A DNA stretch of 64,000 nt, from assembly GCA_021773645.1 (NCBI GenBank), contig JAJFJU010000012.1, positions 496,001-560,000 of the forward strand, given 5' to 3'. The position numbers and the translations under genes are program-made. The notes under the pieces were generated by a model that did not search any database, was not told where the DNA came from, and saw only the letters and a program-made list of their open reading frames with translations. Shown in pieces: positions 46,301 through 56,964 of the stretch (position 1 is its first letter; each line of letters starts with the position of its first letter). Source of the stretch: Gammaproteobacteria bacterium (GTDB taxonomy: Bacteria; Pseudomonadota; Gammaproteobacteria; HK1).

Positions 46301-47437
46301 ATGAAGATACTGAATGTCACGGTGCTGCTCGATCCTGTTCGCGGAGGAGGAACTGCAGAACGAACCTGGCAGTTGAGCCGTAATTTGCTGGACTGCGGGC
46401 ATCAGGTGACGCTGCTGACCACAGATGTGGGAATTACCACAGAGCGGAGGCTGTCTCTGGAGGGTGTGCGTGTTGTTTGTCTTCCATGTGTCTTCGAGCG
46501 TTTTTTCGTGGTTTACCCTCACTGGAAGCTTGTTTCAGCAATTGTTAGAGACATTGATGTGATTCACCTGATGGGACACTGGAATATGCTGAACATACTG
46601 GTGTATTTCGCGGCCCGGATACATGCGAAGCCTTACTTCATCTGTCCTGCGGGCGAACTCCTGTTGTTCGGGCGTTCCATGACATTGAAGCGTCTGTTTA
46701 ATGTGGTGTTTGGGAACCGGCTGCTTCGCAATGCGGCAGGCTGGATTGCAGTAACGCCTGATGAGCGCAGTCAATATTCTGATTATGGGATATCGCCACA
46801 ACAGGTCCGAGTATTGCCTAATGGTGTAATGCCGGAAGAATACGCCAGGGTAAATGATACAAACCCGCTTGCGGATATGGGGTTGCAGGGAAAGGATTAC
46901 ATCCTGTTTATGGGGAGGCTGAACCCCATAAAGGGCCCGGATCTCCTGTTGGAAGCGTTTTGTTCCATCGCCCAAAAATTCCCGCAAGTGCATCTCGTTT
47001 TTGCGGGGCCGGATGGGGGGCTGAGAGCTGAACTCGAACAAGTTATCCGTGAACATGCACTGGAAGAACGAACTCATCTGGTTGGCTTTATTTCTGGGAA
47101 CGCCAAAGTAAGCCTCTATCGTAATGCGCTGTTTCTGGCAATTCCGTCCCGCCACGAAGCGATGTCTATCGTGGTATTGGAGGCGGGTGTGGTTGGTGTT
47201 CCGGTACTGTTGACTGACCAGTGTGGATTTGATTCCGTAGGAAAAATCGGTGGCGGCCTGGTTGTCAGGCCCAAGGCTGACGAAATTGCCGGGGGCATGA
47301 TGCAGATGCTCGAGAGGAGGGATGAACTGCCGGGAATGGGGTGGAAATTACAGGCATTGGTTTTGCGTGATTTTACCTGGGCTATCTCGGTTCAGAGACA
47401 CCTCGAGCTCTTTCAGTCGGCAATTAAAGCCGGTTAA
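46301..47437 (+). CDS. Glycosyltransferase family 4 (GT-B)
   Basis: 378 residues. LLDPVRGGGTAERTWQLSR is the acceptor-side loop and VRVLPNGVMPEEY the linker. FMGRLNPIKGPDLLLEAF and FLAIPSRHEAMSIVVLEAG, which carries the EX7E-like donor motif, complete the Glycos_transf_1 domain. It is close to WcaI/RfaG-like enzymes. Which sugar it transfers cannot be told. Confidence 0.88.
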   Translation: MKILNVTVLLDPVRGGGTAERTWQLSRNLLDCGHQVTLLTTDVGITTERRLSLEGVRVVCLPCVFERFFVVYPHWKLVSAIVRDIDVIHLMGHWNMLNILVYFAARIHAKPYFICPAGELLLFGRSMTLKRLFNVVFGNRLLRNAAGWIAVTPDERSQYSDYGISPQQVRVLPNGVMPEEYARVNDTNPLADMGLQGKDYILFMGRLNPIKGPDLLLEAFCSIAQKFPQVHLVFAGPDGGLRAELEQVIREHALEERTHLVGFISGNAKVSLYRNALFLAIPSRHEAMSIVVLEAGVVGVPVLLTDQCGFDSVGKIGGGLVVRPKADEIAGGMMQMLERRDELPGMGWKLQALVLRDFTWAISVQRHLELFQSAIKAG

Positions 47438-47457
47438 CCGCTTAATAATCGCGACAG

Positions 47458-48714
47458 GTGAAACTTCTCGTCATTAGCCAGTACTTTTATCCGGAGAACT
47501 TTCGTATTAACGATCTGGTTTCAGGTCTTGTGGAACGCGGTTACGAGGTTTCCGTGCTAACCGGACAACCCAATTATCCATCGGGTCGATTCTTTTCCGG
47601 ATATGGTTGGCGCGGCCCGCGAAAAGAGTATTACTCGGGTGCTACCGTATTTCGGGTGCCATTACTTGCCCGGGGAACGGGGGGTGGGTTTAGGCTGGCG
47701 CTAAATTACCTTTCCTTCGTTATGTTTGCACTATGGGGAGTCTTGTTCAGATTGCCTCGTACTCCCGGCTTTGATGCCATTTTCGTCTTTGAACCATCCC
47801 CCGTTACCGTGGGCATTCCTGCCGCATTGGCGCGCTGGCGCTATGGCGCGCCGATACTTTTTTGGGTGCTCGACCTGTGGCCAGAGTCGTTGGCGGCGGC
47901 GGGTGCAGTCAAGTCGAAATCTCTGCTTTCTCTGGTAGCAAGATTGGTACGGTGGATTTATTCAAAATGCGATCGAGTGCTGGTCCAGTCGAGGGCCTTT
48001 ATCCCTGAAATTTGCCGGCATGGAGTAGGTCAATCCCGTGTTCGCTACTTTCCAAACTGGGGGGAGGGCGCGCTTGATGGTGCCTTAACCACGAATCACA
48101 TCCCCGCGTTACCTGACGGATTCAGGATCATTTTTACCGGCAATATTGGTGCTGCACAGGATTTTTCTTCCATCCTCGATGCAGCTGCAAAGCTTCAACA
48201 TCGAGGGGATATCCACTGGATTATTGTGGGTGAGGGCCGTATGGCTGCTTGGGCCCGTGCCGAGGCAGGGCGGCGGGAGCTTGGCGGCACGGTGCACTTT
48301 CTGGGACAGTATCCCCTGGACGCAATGCCGGACTTTTTTTCGGCAGCGGATGCCATGCTGCTTAGCCTGCGGCGGGAGCCAATTTTTTCCCTTACGGTAC
48401 CCGGGAAATTGCAGTCCTATCTGGCGAGCGGAAAACCGATATTGGCGATGCTTGACGGCGAAGGCGCCAGAATTGTTGATGAGGCTCATGCCGGATTTTC
48501 GTGTCCAGCCGGCGATGCAGCGGCGCTGGCGACGGCGGCCGAAAAACTGGCGGATTTGCCGGCTGCGGAGCGCGTGCGCCTGGGTGATAATGCGCGTACA
48601 TATTTTGTACGACATTTCGAACGAGAGGGTGTGTTCGATAGTCTGGAGTTATTTTTCCGGGATGCGGTTCAGAATTACAAGGTAGGCCGAGGAGCGAGAT
48701 CCAAGAATGAATGA
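47458..48714 (+). CDS. wbuB: WbuB-like glycosyltransferase (probable L-FucNAc transferase)
   Basis: 418 residues from a GTG. KLLVISQYFYPENFRINDL, VLTGQPNYPSGRFFSGYG, and FVFEPSPVTVGIPAAL with FWVLDLWPESLAAAG are typical of the WbuB/WcaI group. FTGNIGAAQDFSSILDAA and LTVPGKLQSYLASGKPILA complete the GT-B domain. In E. coli O26-type loci wbuB follows fnlABC and transfers N-acetyl-L-fucosamine. Here it directly precedes the same three genes, so that donor is likely. Confidence 0.82.
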   Translation: MKLLVISQYFYPENFRINDLVSGLVERGYEVSVLTGQPNYPSGRFFSGYGWRGPRKEYYSGATVFRVPLLARGTGGGFRLALNYLSFVMFALWGVLFRLPRTPGFDAIFVFEPSPVTVGIPAALARWRYGAPILFWVLDLWPESLAAAGAVKSKSLLSLVARLVRWIYSKCDRVLVQSRAFIPEICRHGVGQSRVRYFPNWGEGALDGALTTNHIPALPDGFRIIFTGNIGAAQDFSSILDAAAKLQHRGDIHWIIVGEGRMAAWARAEAGRRELGGTVHFLGQYPLDAMPDFFSAADAMLLSLRREPIFSLTVPGKLQSYLASGKPILAMLDGEGARIVDEAHAGFSCPAGDAAALATAAEKLADLPAAERVRLGDNARTYFVRHFEREGVFDSLELFFRDAVQNYKVGRGARSKNE

Positions 48715-49756
48715 TAAAGAAAAAATCCGGCAATTGTTTTCCGGTAGCACGGTTTTGATTACCGGTGGAACGGGTTCCTTCGGCAATGAATTTCTACAGT
48801 ATCTTCGGCCTCTTGGTTGTCATGAGGTGCGCATATTTTCTCGTGACGAGCTGAAACAGGAGCAAATGCGAGTTGCGCTCGGGGATGATGGGGTCAAGTT
48901 CTACATTGGTGATGTACGTGACCGCGCCGGCGTGGATTCAGCCATGTGTGGGGTCGATTATGTGTTCCACGCGGCTGCATTGAAGCAGGTTCCGTCCTGT
49001 GAATTCTTTCCTATGCAGGCAGTTATGACCAATATTACGGGCAGTCACAATGTCATTGAATCGGCGATTGCCCACGGGGTAAAGCGTCTGACTTGCTTGT
49101 CTACCGACAAGGCAGTGTATCCGGTCAATGCCATGGGCATGACCAAAGCCTTGATGGAGAAAGTGTTGCAGGCCGCTGCACGTGGTCTAGGCGATAAACA
49201 GAGCGTTTTGTCGAGTGTTCGTTACGGTAATGTTATGTGTTCGCGTGGCTCGGTAATCCCGCTCTTTATCAGGCAGATTCGGGCCCATGAGCCCTTGACG
49301 CTGACGGTTCCGGAGATGACGCGGTTTCTATTGCCATTGCCAGAGGCGATTGAGCTGGTTGCCTTTGCCTTCCAGCATGGTCGCCAAGGCGATCTATTTG
49401 TGCGCAAGGCACCTGCCTGTACCGTCGCACACCTTGCCCAGGCACTGAAAAACCTGTTTCACTCGGATGTTCCGGTGAACATTATCGGGATGCGCCATGG
49501 CGAGAAGATCTACGAAACCCTGGCAACTCGCGAGGAGCTTTCCAAATCTGAAGATATGGGTGATTACTATCGGGTCAACATGGACGATCGCGATCTCAAT
49601 TACGGCAAGTACTTTACCGAGGGTAATGCAACCGAGTCTGTACTTGATGATTATACCTCCCATAATACCGAGCAACTCAATGTTGCGGCCGTCGAAAAAC
49701 TGTTACTGGCGCTTCCGGAGGTACGTGCGGAACTGAAGGCTGCCGGGTGTCTCTGA
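48707..49756 (+). CDS. capE: UDP-GlcNAc 4,6-dehydratase/5-epimerase (CapE/FnlA)
   Basis: First enzyme of UDP-N-acetyl-L-fucosamine synthesis. 349 residues. LITGGTGSFGNEFLQYL, FSRDELKQEQMRV, FHAAALKQVPSCEFFP and STDKAVYPVNAMGMTKALMEK are diagnostic; Met replaces the usual Tyr of YxxxK, as in CapE and FlaA1. The start ATG overlaps the previous gene by 8 bp and has GGAG upstream. CapF and CapG follow. Confidence 0.94.
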   Translation: MNDKEKIRQLFSGSTVLITGGTGSFGNEFLQYLRPLGCHEVRIFSRDELKQEQMRVALGDDGVKFYIGDVRDRAGVDSAMCGVDYVFHAAALKQVPSCEFFPMQAVMTNITGSHNVIESAIAHGVKRLTCLSTDKAVYPVNAMGMTKALMEKVLQAAARGLGDKQSVLSSVRYGNVMCSRGSVIPLFIRQIRAHEPLTLTVPEMTRFLLPLPEAIELVAFAFQHGRQGDLFVRKAPACTVAHLAQALKNLFHSDVPVNIIGMRHGEKIYETLATREELSKSEDMGDYYRVNMDDRDLNYGKYFTEGNATESVLDDYTSHNTEQLNVAAVEKLLLALPEVRAELKAAGCL

Positions 49757-50874
49757 GTATCGGAATTACCGGCGCTGATGGCCTGATTGGCTGGCACGTA
49801 CGGGCATTTCTCCGGACCTTTCGGCCACAAGTAGATGTGCGCCTGGCGACCCGGCCCACCTTTGAAAATGCGGACACGCTGGCACAATTTACCCATGGTC
49901 TCGATGCCATCGTTCATTGTGCCGGAGTCAATCGCGGGAAAGATTCGAAGGTCGAGACCGTTAACATCGAGTTGGCCCACAAGCTGGTGCAGGCCTGTGA
50001 GTCGGCAATGAGGGACGGGGGTCACTATCCCGATGTGGTGTATACCAATTCCACACACGCAGGCTCAAATACTGCGTACGGGCGTGGAAAACAGGACGCG
50101 GCGGTTCTTCTTCTGGAGGCGAGCGCCCGGAATGGTGGCCGCTGCGCCAACCTGATTCTGCCACACGTCTTCGGTGAGTTTGGAAAACCCTTCTACAACT
50201 CGGTTGTGTCCACGTTTTGCCATCAGCTGGCAGTGGGTGAAATAACCCGTATCAATGTGGACGGTGACCTCGAGTTGGTACATGCGCAAACTGTTGCAGC
50301 ACGCTGTATCGCAGCGGTTGAAGGCCGTGAAAAGGGTGACTTACGGATGGGCGGAAGCCCACTAAAGGTAAGTGAACTGCACGAAAAACTGAAGGCAATG
50401 GCCGAGAGTTATTTCTCCCGGAACATCGTTCCGGATTTGCGTGATCGGCATGACCAGGCATTATTCAATACCTTGCGTAGTTATCGCTTTCCTGAACATG
50501 CCCGGAGCACACCTGTCTTGCATCGCGATGATCGAGGCACCTTGTTCGAGGCGGTCAAATCCGATAATGGTGGACAGGCTTTTCTCTCAACCACACATCC
50601 TGGAGTTACCCGTGGAAATCATTTCCACAGCTATAAATTTGAGCGCTTCCTAGTTTGTAAAGGGGAAGCAGAAATTCGTTTGCGGCGTCTGTTTTCCGAC
50701 CAGATTCATAGTTTGAATGTCAGTGGAGACTCCCCGCAGTGTATTGATATACCGACCTTTTACACTCATGACATTAGCAATACGGGTGCTGGAGAGCTGG
50801 TGACGCTATTCTGGGCAAACGAAATTTTTGAACCGGATCGTTCTGATACTTTTTCCGAAATGGTACTCCCATGA
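49747..50874 (+). CDS. capF: Bifunctional UDP-2-acetamido-2,6-dideoxy-hexulose reductase (CapF/FnlB)
   Basis: Second enzyme of the UDP-L-FucNAc path. 375 residues with two domains: an N-terminal short-chain reductase ([45 protein letters not shown]) and, from about residue 255, a C-terminal zinc cupin ([39 protein letters not shown]). CapF has exactly this architecture. GTG start with a 10-bp overlap onto capE. Confidence 0.93.
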   Translation: MSLSIGITGADGLIGWHVRAFLRTFRPQVDVRLATRPTFENADTLAQFTHGLDAIVHCAGVNRGKDSKVETVNIELAHKLVQACESAMRDGGHYPDVVYTNSTHAGSNTAYGRGKQDAAVLLLEASARNGGRCANLILPHVFGEFGKPFYNSVVSTFCHQLAVGEITRINVDGDLELVHAQTVAARCIAAVEGREKGDLRMGGSPLKVSELHEKLKAMAESYFSRNIVPDLRDRHDQALFNTLRSYRFPEHARSTPVLHRDDRGTLFEAVKSDNGGQAFLSTTHPGVTRGNHFHSYKFERFLVCKGEAEIRLRRLFSDQIHSLNVSGDSPQCIDIPTFYTHDISNTGAGELVTLFWANEIFEPDRSDTFSEMVLP

Positions 50875-52007
50875 ATAACAAAATTAAGCTAATGACTATC
50901 GTTGGCACCCGCCCCGAGATTATTCGCCTTTCCCGGGTGTTGGCAAAGCTCGACCGCTATACCGATCATGTCCTGGTTCATACCGGACAGAATTACGATT
51001 ACGAACTCAACCAGATATTTTTTGAAGAGCTGGGATTGCGTGCGCCGGATCATTTTCTGGAAGCGGCTGGAACCACGGCTGCAGAAACAATTGGGAATAT
51101 CATTGCCCGAATCGACCCGCAGCTGGAGGATGAGCAGCCCGATGCTGTTCTGGTATTGGGTGATACCAACTCGTGTCTTGCCGTTATCGCGGCCAAACGG
51201 CGCAAGATTCCTATTTTTCACATGGAAGCGGGAAATCGCTGTTTCGATGCCCGCGTTCCTGAAGAGAGTAACCGCAAAATAGTAGACCATCTTGCCGATA
51301 TTAATATGCCCTATAGCGATATCGCTCGAGAATACCTTTTGCGTGAGGGTTTCCCACCGGACCGGATTATAAAAACCGGAAGCCCGATGGCCGAAGTGCT
51401 CGGCTACTATCGGCCCAAAATCGACGTGTCGGATGTACTTTCCCGCTTGTCTCTAGAGGCAGAGCGCTACTTCGTTGTCAGTTGCCATCGGGAGGAGAAT
51501 GTTGATGCACCGCGTCAGTTGGAAAAATTTGTTTCCATACTTAACGGGATAGCAGAGTGTTATAAGGAGCGCATCATTGTATCGACCCATCCGCGCACCA
51601 GACAGCGTCTGGAGGAAGCCGGTGCTAACCTCGATTCACGTATTGAATTATTGAAGCCACTCGGATTTCCGGACTATATCCACCTGCAGATGTACGCGAG
51701 GGCAGTGCTTTCAGACAGTGGCACGATCAGCGAAGAAAGCTCCATTCTGAATTTTCCGGCCCTTAATATTCGTGAGGCACACGAGCGGCCTGAAGCGATG
51801 GAAGAGGGGACAGTGATGCTTGTCGGACTGGAGCCTGAACGTGTTTTCCAGGCGCTGGCATTGCTGGCCGATCAGCATCGGGGTGGGGAGCGACAGCTGC
51901 AACAGGTAACGGACTACGCAATGCCTAATGTCTCCGATAAAGTTCTACGCCTGATTCTAAGCTACACCGATTATGTGAGCCGTACTGTTTGGCGGAAACC
52001 GGGCTGA
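50871..52007 (+). CDS. capG: UDP-sugar C2-epimerase of the L-FucNAc pathway (CapG/FnlC)
   Basis: Final step to UDP-N-acetyl-L-fucosamine, a WecB-family 2-epimerase. 378 residues. [57 protein letters not shown] and [19 protein letters not shown] are typical of the FnlC branch. ATGA overlap with capF. Together capEFG form a complete pathway. Confidence 0.93.
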   Translation: MNNKIKLMTIVGTRPEIIRLSRVLAKLDRYTDHVLVHTGQNYDYELNQIFFEELGLRAPDHFLEAAGTTAAETIGNIIARIDPQLEDEQPDAVLVLGDTNSCLAVIAAKRRKIPIFHMEAGNRCFDARVPEESNRKIVDHLADINMPYSDIAREYLLREGFPPDRIIKTGSPMAEVLGYYRPKIDVSDVLSRLSLEAERYFVVSCHREENVDAPRQLEKFVSILNGIAECYKERIIVSTHPRTRQRLEEAGANLDSRIELLKPLGFPDYIHLQMYARAVLSDSGTISEESSILNFPALNIREAHERPEAMEEGTVMLVGLEPERVFQALALLADQHRGGERQLQQVTDYAMPNVSDKVLRLILSYTDYVSRTVWRKPG

Positions 52008-53062
52008 CGATTACGCCCGACTCTAATGCTGCTTTTGAGGACGGCACGGGCTCCGGCTCCGGCAATAGCGACGGCTTGTATACTACAGCTGCGCTGGTAA
52101 CAGGGGCCTCTGGTTTTATCGGCCGGGCGCTTTGCCTTCGCTTGCAACAAGAGGGAACCCGAGTTTGGACGCTGATGCGCACACCATGTGCTGGCCCCTG
52201 GAACGAGACCATAACGTGCGATCTTGAATGCGACGAGATACCTGTCGCTGCATGCCGAGAGATTGATACGGTTTTTCACTTGGCTGGCAAAGTGCATGCG
52301 CTCGCACAAAGGGGCGAGGCGGACGATTATCGACGGGTAAATGTCGAGGGTACTCGCAAGCTTTTACATGCAGCACAGGCGGCCGGAGTGAAGCGCTTTG
52401 TCTTCATCAGTAGCGTCAAGGCGATGGGCGAGGGGGGGGGGAGGTGCCTTGATGAAGAGGCTGAGATTCCTCCCGAGACACCCTATGGTCAATCCAAGCG
52501 TGAGGCTGAGAAACTGGTACTTGCCGCAGCCAGTGAATACCAATTGCACGCTACGGTGCTGCGCCTTTCCATGGTCTACGGCCCCGGATGCAAGGGAAAT
52601 TTACCCCGCATGTTACGTGCGGTATCCAGAGGACGTTTCCCGCCCTTGCCGGATACCGGCAATCGGCGTTCCATGGTGCATGTGCAGGATGTGGTCCAGG
52701 CAGCATTACTGGTTGCAGAAAAACGCGCTGCAGCAGGGAACGTTTATCTCGTCACGGATGGGCATGATTATTCTACCGCTGAGATCTATCGGCTGGTTTG
52801 TCAGGCTTTGGGTAAACAAACTCCCACTTGGCATATTCCCCAAACGTTACTGCGCGCCATTGCACTTATGGGTGATCTGGGTGGCACGCTAAGTGGGCGA
52901 CGCATGCCACTTGATTCTGATTCATTACAAAAACTGATGGGATCCGCTTGGTATAGCAGCGAGAGACTCAGAACACTGGGCTATCGTTCCGCTTATGATC
53001 TTGCTGCAGGGCTTAAGGAAATGGTGGTGGAGATGGGCCTGAAGCCAGAGGACAGTTCTTGA
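51989..53062 (+). CDS. wbpV: WbpV-like sugar-nucleotide 4-reductase (NAD-dependent epimerase family), start uncertain
   Basis: 357 residues from a TTG overlapping capG. The first 35 residues are poorly conserved, so a TTG near 52076 may be the real start; no ATG is available before [47 protein letters not shown] and [12 protein letters not shown] place it with WbpV/WreQ reductases, which turn the WbpM product into UDP-D-QuiNAc or UDP-D-FucNAc. The neighbours wbpL and wbpM support this. A run of ten G lies within the gene. Confidence 0.82.
   Translation: MAETGLTITPDSNAAFEDGTGSGSGNSDGLYTTAALVTGASGFIGRALCLRLQQEGTRVWTLMRTPCAGPWNETITCDLECDEIPVAACREIDTVFHLAGKVHALAQRGEADDYRRVNVEGTRKLLHAAQAAGVKRFVFISSVKAMGEGGGRCLDEEAEIPPETPYGQSKREAEKLVLAAASEYQLHATVLRLSMVYGPGCKGNLPRMLRAVSRGRFPPLPDTGNRRSMVHVQDVVQAALLVAEKRAAAGNVYLVTDGHDYSTAEIYRLVCQALGKQTPTWHIPQTLLRAIALMGDLGGTLSGRRMPLDSDSLQKLMGSAWYSSERLRTLGYRSAYDLAAGLKEMVVEMGLKPEDSS
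52432..52441 (+). other. Poly-G tract (G10) inside the wbpV-like gene
   Basis: Ten consecutive G encode the Gly-rich turn in KAMGEGGG. The reading frame is intact at this length. Tracts like this slip during replication in phase-variable surface genes of other bacteria. Confidence 0.9.
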
Positions 53063-53165
53063 CTGGGGTGACAAGATTGCCTGGGCATTTCCTCCTACTT
53101 GTCTATCGTCTTGATGAAGAACGAGAAATCGTTCATGTGTTGAGGATGTGGAGTCATTATAAATA

Positions 53166-54200
53166 GTGCGTGACGTGGGCATGGTGTTGTTGAGCTTCCT
53201 CGTATCACTCGGTATTTCCATTTGGCTGATGAATCCTGGGGCGTGGCTTTTTACCCTGGATCGAGCCAACCACCGTTCTTTGCATCGAGGTGCCGTACCG
53301 CAAGGGGGCGGGCTTGGGATCATTTTTGCGATATTGATGGGTGGGGGTTGGATTGCCTTCAATGAGCAAGGTGTTTCCTACCTGATTTGGCTGGCCTTAG
53401 CGACATTTCTCGTTGTTATGGTTTCCTATCTAGACGATCGTACCGAAGTGGCGCCTAGCTGGCGTATTGCTACCCACCTGCTGGCTGCAGCCATATTGAT
53501 GATAAGCGGATTGACTCCCGTGGAGCTTCAGTTTCCAGGAACGACGTGGATACTGCCCGTAACCCCGGCTTTTATAGTCGGCGTCCTCTTTTTGGTCTGG
53601 ATGATTAATCTCTATAACTTCATGGATGGCATGGATGGTTTTTCCGGCGGGATGGCGGTCGTGGGCTTTGCTGCTTTCGCGATACTCGGGGCACTTCAGG
53701 GGCAGGCTGTTTTCATGCAGTTAAACCTATGTATTGCTGCCGCTGCCGGTGGTTTTCTGGTACTCAATTTCCCACTTGCCCGCATATTCATGGGTGATGT
53801 TGGTTCGGCGACCTTGGGTTTGCTGGCCGGCGCGATGATGCTTTGGGCCAGTCATGACGGGATATTTCCGCTATGGATGGGGGTGCTTATCTTTTCCCCC
53901 TTCATCGTAGATGCCAGCGTCACATTGCTGCGGCGTGGCTTGCGTGGGGAGCGTGTGTGGGAGGCCCATCACAGTCACTATTACCAGCGTCTGGTGCATT
54001 TGGGCTATAGCCATCGACAGGTCGTATTGCTGGAGTATGGGTTGATGCTCGGTTGTGCGGGCTCCGCAATCGTGGCCTATTCGTGGTCTCCCGAACGCCA
54101 ATGGCTGCTTCTGTCCAGCTGGGGTATCGCATACACTTTCATCTTCGTTCTGGTCTATGTTCTGGAGGCCATGAATATCAGAAAGATGGGGATTACGTGA
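53166..54200 (+). CDS. wbpL: Undecaprenyl-phosphate sugar-1-phosphate transferase, WbpL/WecA family
   Basis: Starts the repeat unit by linking a HexNAc-1-phosphate to undecaprenyl phosphate. 344 residues with about ten membrane segments. MraY/WecA-family motifs: VSYLDDRTEV, NLYNFMDGMDGFSGG, FMGDVGSATLGLL and EAHHSHYYQRLVHLG, the basic cytoplasmic loop. GTG start; the 53063-53165 gap holds no clear signal. With wbpV and wbpM this matches the Pseudomonas O-antigen initiation set. Confidence 0.92.
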   Translation: MRDVGMVLLSFLVSLGISIWLMNPGAWLFTLDRANHRSLHRGAVPQGGGLGIIFAILMGGGWIAFNEQGVSYLIWLALATFLVVMVSYLDDRTEVAPSWRIATHLLAAAILMISGLTPVELQFPGTTWILPVTPAFIVGVLFLVWMINLYNFMDGMDGFSGGMAVVGFAAFAILGALQGQAVFMQLNLCIAAAAGGFLVLNFPLARIFMGDVGSATLGLLAGAMMLWASHDGIFPLWMGVLIFSPFIVDASVTLLRRGLRGERVWEAHHSHYYQRLVHLGYSHRQVVLLEYGLMLGCAGSAIVAYSWSPERQWLLLSSWGIAYTFIFVLVYVLEAMNIRKMGIT

Positions 54201-56080
54201 TAGTTATCAAACGGTTAAAAAGTAGTGGCGGAGCCTTTTCTCATGATCTTCTGATGGTGCCTCTGGCTTGGATGGGGGCCTACTGGCTGCGTTTTAATCT
54301 CAGTGCCATTCCTGATGAAGTGTTCCAACCCGCATTGGAGGCATTGCCCGTAGTGATGGTGGTGCAGGGCCTTATGGCCTGGCACTTCGGCCTCTATCGT
54401 GGTGTATGGCGCTTTGCCTCGGTGCCGGATCTGTTGCGCATACTCAAGGCCATTGGTGTGGGTATTGCCCTGTCCGCGGTGACGCTATTCTTATTTACTC
54501 GTATGGAAGGGATACCGCGCTCCATCTTCCCGCTCTACGCCCTATTGCTGGGAATATTTCTTGGTGGCCCACGCCTTATCTATCGTTGGTTGAAGGAACA
54601 CCACCTCTATCAGTCGGACGAGCATAAGGTGCTGATTGTGGGTGCAGGCCATGCCGGCGAGATGCTGATTCGTGATCTGCGGCGGGATCGAGGGCATGGT
54701 TATTCGGTGGTCACCTTTGTGGATGATGACCGGGAGAAGTCTGGGCAAGAGATCCACGGGGTGCGGGTTGCAGGGAGATGTGGACGTATTCCGCGGCTGG
54801 TGAAGCAAATGGGTATCGACCTCATCCTACTCGCCGTGCCCACCGCAAATTCGCGGCAAATGCGCCGTCTCGTGGGGCTGTGTGAAAAATCCGGAGTGCC
54901 TTTTCGTACCCTGCCGCGCATGCAGGATCTTGTTTCTGGGCGTGCTGCGCTAAAGGAGCTGCGCGAGGTTTCTATTGAGGACCTGCTCGGGCGTGAACCG
55001 GTGGCTCTGGACTGGGATGGCATCCGCGCGGGTATCTCGGGCAAGGTGGTGCTGGTAAGTGGTGGCGGGGGTTCCATTGGCTCTGAGTTATGCAGACAAA
55101 TTGCCGGTATAAATCCCGCCGTCTTGGTGGTACTGGATAACAGCGAATACAACCTCTATCGCATTGAGGGGGAATTACAGGAACGCTTTCCTCAGCAGGC
55201 GCTACACGTCTGTCTCTGTGATGTGGGTGATGCGGTAGGCGTAGAGCGTGTCTTTACGACCCATCGGCCAGATTTTGTTTTTCATGCGGCTGCCTACAAG
55301 CATGTGCCGATGCTGGAAACCCGTTTACGGCAGGCCGTGCGCAATAATGTTCGGGGTACTCGCAATCTTGCCGAAGCGGCGATACGCCACGGTGTGAGTA
55401 CTTTTCTCCTTATTTCTACCGACAAGGCCGTTAATCCCACCAATGTGATGGGGGCGAGCAAACGGGTGGCGGAGCTTTTCTGTCAGGGAAAAAGCAGCCA
55501 GGGTGCGACCACCCATTTCGTCACCGTGCGTTTTGGCAATGTGCTGGATTCCGCTGGTAGTGTGGTACCGCTATTTCGCCGGCAGATCGCCGCCGGTGGT
55601 CCGGTGACGGTTACCCATCCAAAGGTCACCCGCTATTTCATGACCATTCCGGAGGCCTGTCAGCTCATCATGGAGGCCTCCGTAGTGGGTAAGGGCGGTG
55701 AGATCTTTGTACTCGACATGGGCGAGCCCATTCGTATCAGTTATCTGGCAGAGCAGATGATCGCGCTGTCTGGAAAGATCCTGGGCGAAGAGATAGAGAT
55801 CATCTACACCGGCCTGCGTCCTGGCGAAAAAATGTTCGAGGAACTGTTCCATGAACAGGAGGGCTTGACGGCTACCGGGCGAGATAAATTGTTACTCGCC
55901 CGCTGTCGGGAGCGTCACTGGGACCGTTGTCTGAATGAAATCATGCGATTGATTGAGGTCGCGGAGGGTGAAAATGACAAGGAACTCGATATGTTGCTGA
56001 ATAAATTAGTGCCGGAATTTTCCCGCAGCCCACAGGACGATCAATCCAATGTAGTGCCGCTTGAGCAGGTGCAACGATGA
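54197..56080 (+). CDS. wbpM: UDP-GlcNAc C4,6-dehydratase, membrane-bound (WbpM family)
   Basis: 627 residues. The N-terminal four or five membrane segments ([16 protein letters not shown] onward) lead to a CoA-binding-like Rossmann domain ([17 protein letters not shown]), then the catalytic SDR domain: [27 protein letters not shown], and [20 protein letters not shown] around residues 404-423, where Met stands for the usual Tyr, as in WbpM. It forms the 4-keto-6-deoxy intermediate used by WbpV. The start GTG at 54197 overlaps wbpL by 4 bp; upstream in-frame starts would overlap it by about 150 bp. Confidence 0.95.
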   Translation: MIVIKRLKSSGGAFSHDLLMVPLAWMGAYWLRFNLSAIPDEVFQPALEALPVVMVVQGLMAWHFGLYRGVWRFASVPDLLRILKAIGVGIALSAVTLFLFTRMEGIPRSIFPLYALLLGIFLGGPRLIYRWLKEHHLYQSDEHKVLIVGAGHAGEMLIRDLRRDRGHGYSVVTFVDDDREKSGQEIHGVRVAGRCGRIPRLVKQMGIDLILLAVPTANSRQMRRLVGLCEKSGVPFRTLPRMQDLVSGRAALKELREVSIEDLLGREPVALDWDGIRAGISGKVVLVSGGGGSIGSELCRQIAGINPAVLVVLDNSEYNLYRIEGELQERFPQQALHVCLCDVGDAVGVERVFTTHRPDFVFHAAAYKHVPMLETRLRQAVRNNVRGTRNLAEAAIRHGVSTFLLISTDKAVNPTNVMGASKRVAELFCQGKSSQGATTHFVTVRFGNVLDSAGSVVPLFRRQIAAGGPVTVTHPKVTRYFMTIPEACQLIMEASVVGKGGEIFVLDMGEPIRISYLAEQMIALSGKILGEEIEIIYTGLRPGEKMFEELFHEQEGLTATGRDKLLLARCRERHWDRCLNEIMRLIEVAEGENDKELDMLLNKLVPEFSRSPQDDQSNVVPLEQVQR

Positions 56081-56955
56081 GTGTTCGCGTGCGTAAGGCG
56101 GTGTTTCCTGTTGCTGGTCTGGGCACTCGCTTTCTGCCGGCCACCAAAGCGAGCCCCAAGGAAATGCTGCCAGTGGTGGACAAGCCGCTGATCCAGTACG
56201 CGGCGGAAGAGGCGGTGGCGGCGGGGATTACCGATCTTATCTTCGTTACTGGTCGTACCAAGCGCTCTATTGAGGATCATTTCGACAAGGCTTACGAGCT
56301 GGAAAGTGAGCTGGAGCAAGGCGGTAAGCATGCGCTGTTGGCACAGGCCCGGGATACTCTGCCCGCGGGGATCAACTGCATCTACATCCGTCAGGCCGAG
56401 CCTTTGGGTCTCGGTCATGCGGTACTTTGTGCTCGTCCAGTGGTGGGTGACGAGCCCTTTGCCGTGATTCTTGCCGACGATCTGATCAATGGGGGGACGC
56501 AGGGTTGTCTTTCGCAAATGGTTGATATCTACGAACGTGAGCAGTCCAGTGTCATTGCGGTGGAAGAGATCGACCGTGCCGATACCGATAAGTATGGCAT
56601 CGTGGATATTTCTCCCATTGATGAACGCACCAGCCGCATCGACGCTATTGTCGAAAAGCCCGCACCGGCGGTGGCTCCTTCTACTCTCGGTGTGGTGGGA
56701 CGCTATGTGCTCACACCACGGATCATGGAACTGCTGGCGACCACGGGCAAGGGTGCGGGCGGAGAGATCCAGCTCACCGATGGTATCGCTGCGTTACTGG
56801 CTGAAGAGCGAGTGTTGTCCTGGCGCTTTCACGGTCGGCGTTATGATTGTGGTAACAAGTTGGGCTACCTTGAGGCAGCGGTGGAATATGGTCTCGAACA
56901 CGCGGAAGTGAAGGACAACTTCCGTGCTTATCTCAAGGGTTTGGATTTGGGTTAG
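56077..56955 (+). CDS. galU: UTP-glucose-1-phosphate uridylyltransferase
   Basis: Makes UDP-glucose, the precursor of the Ugd and epimerase products. 292 residues. [62 protein letters not shown], and the late [13 protein letters not shown] are diagnostic of GalU. ATGA overlap with wbpM. Confidence 0.96.
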   Translation: MSVRVRKAVFPVAGLGTRFLPATKASPKEMLPVVDKPLIQYAAEEAVAAGITDLIFVTGRTKRSIEDHFDKAYELESELEQGGKHALLAQARDTLPAGINCIYIRQAEPLGLGHAVLCARPVVGDEPFAVILADDLINGGTQGCLSQMVDIYEREQSSVIAVEEIDRADTDKYGIVDISPIDERTSRIDAIVEKPAPAVAPSTLGVVGRYVLTPRIMELLATTGKGAGGEIQLTDGIAALLAEERVLSWRFHGRRYDCGNKLGYLEAAVEYGLEHAEVKDNFRAYLKGLDLG

Positions 56956-56964
56956 AGATATGCG

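Noticed and set aside
54053-54196. Earlier start for WbpM
   Set aside because: Would overlap wbpL by about 150 bp. GTG 54197 makes the same 4-bp overlap seen across the operon.
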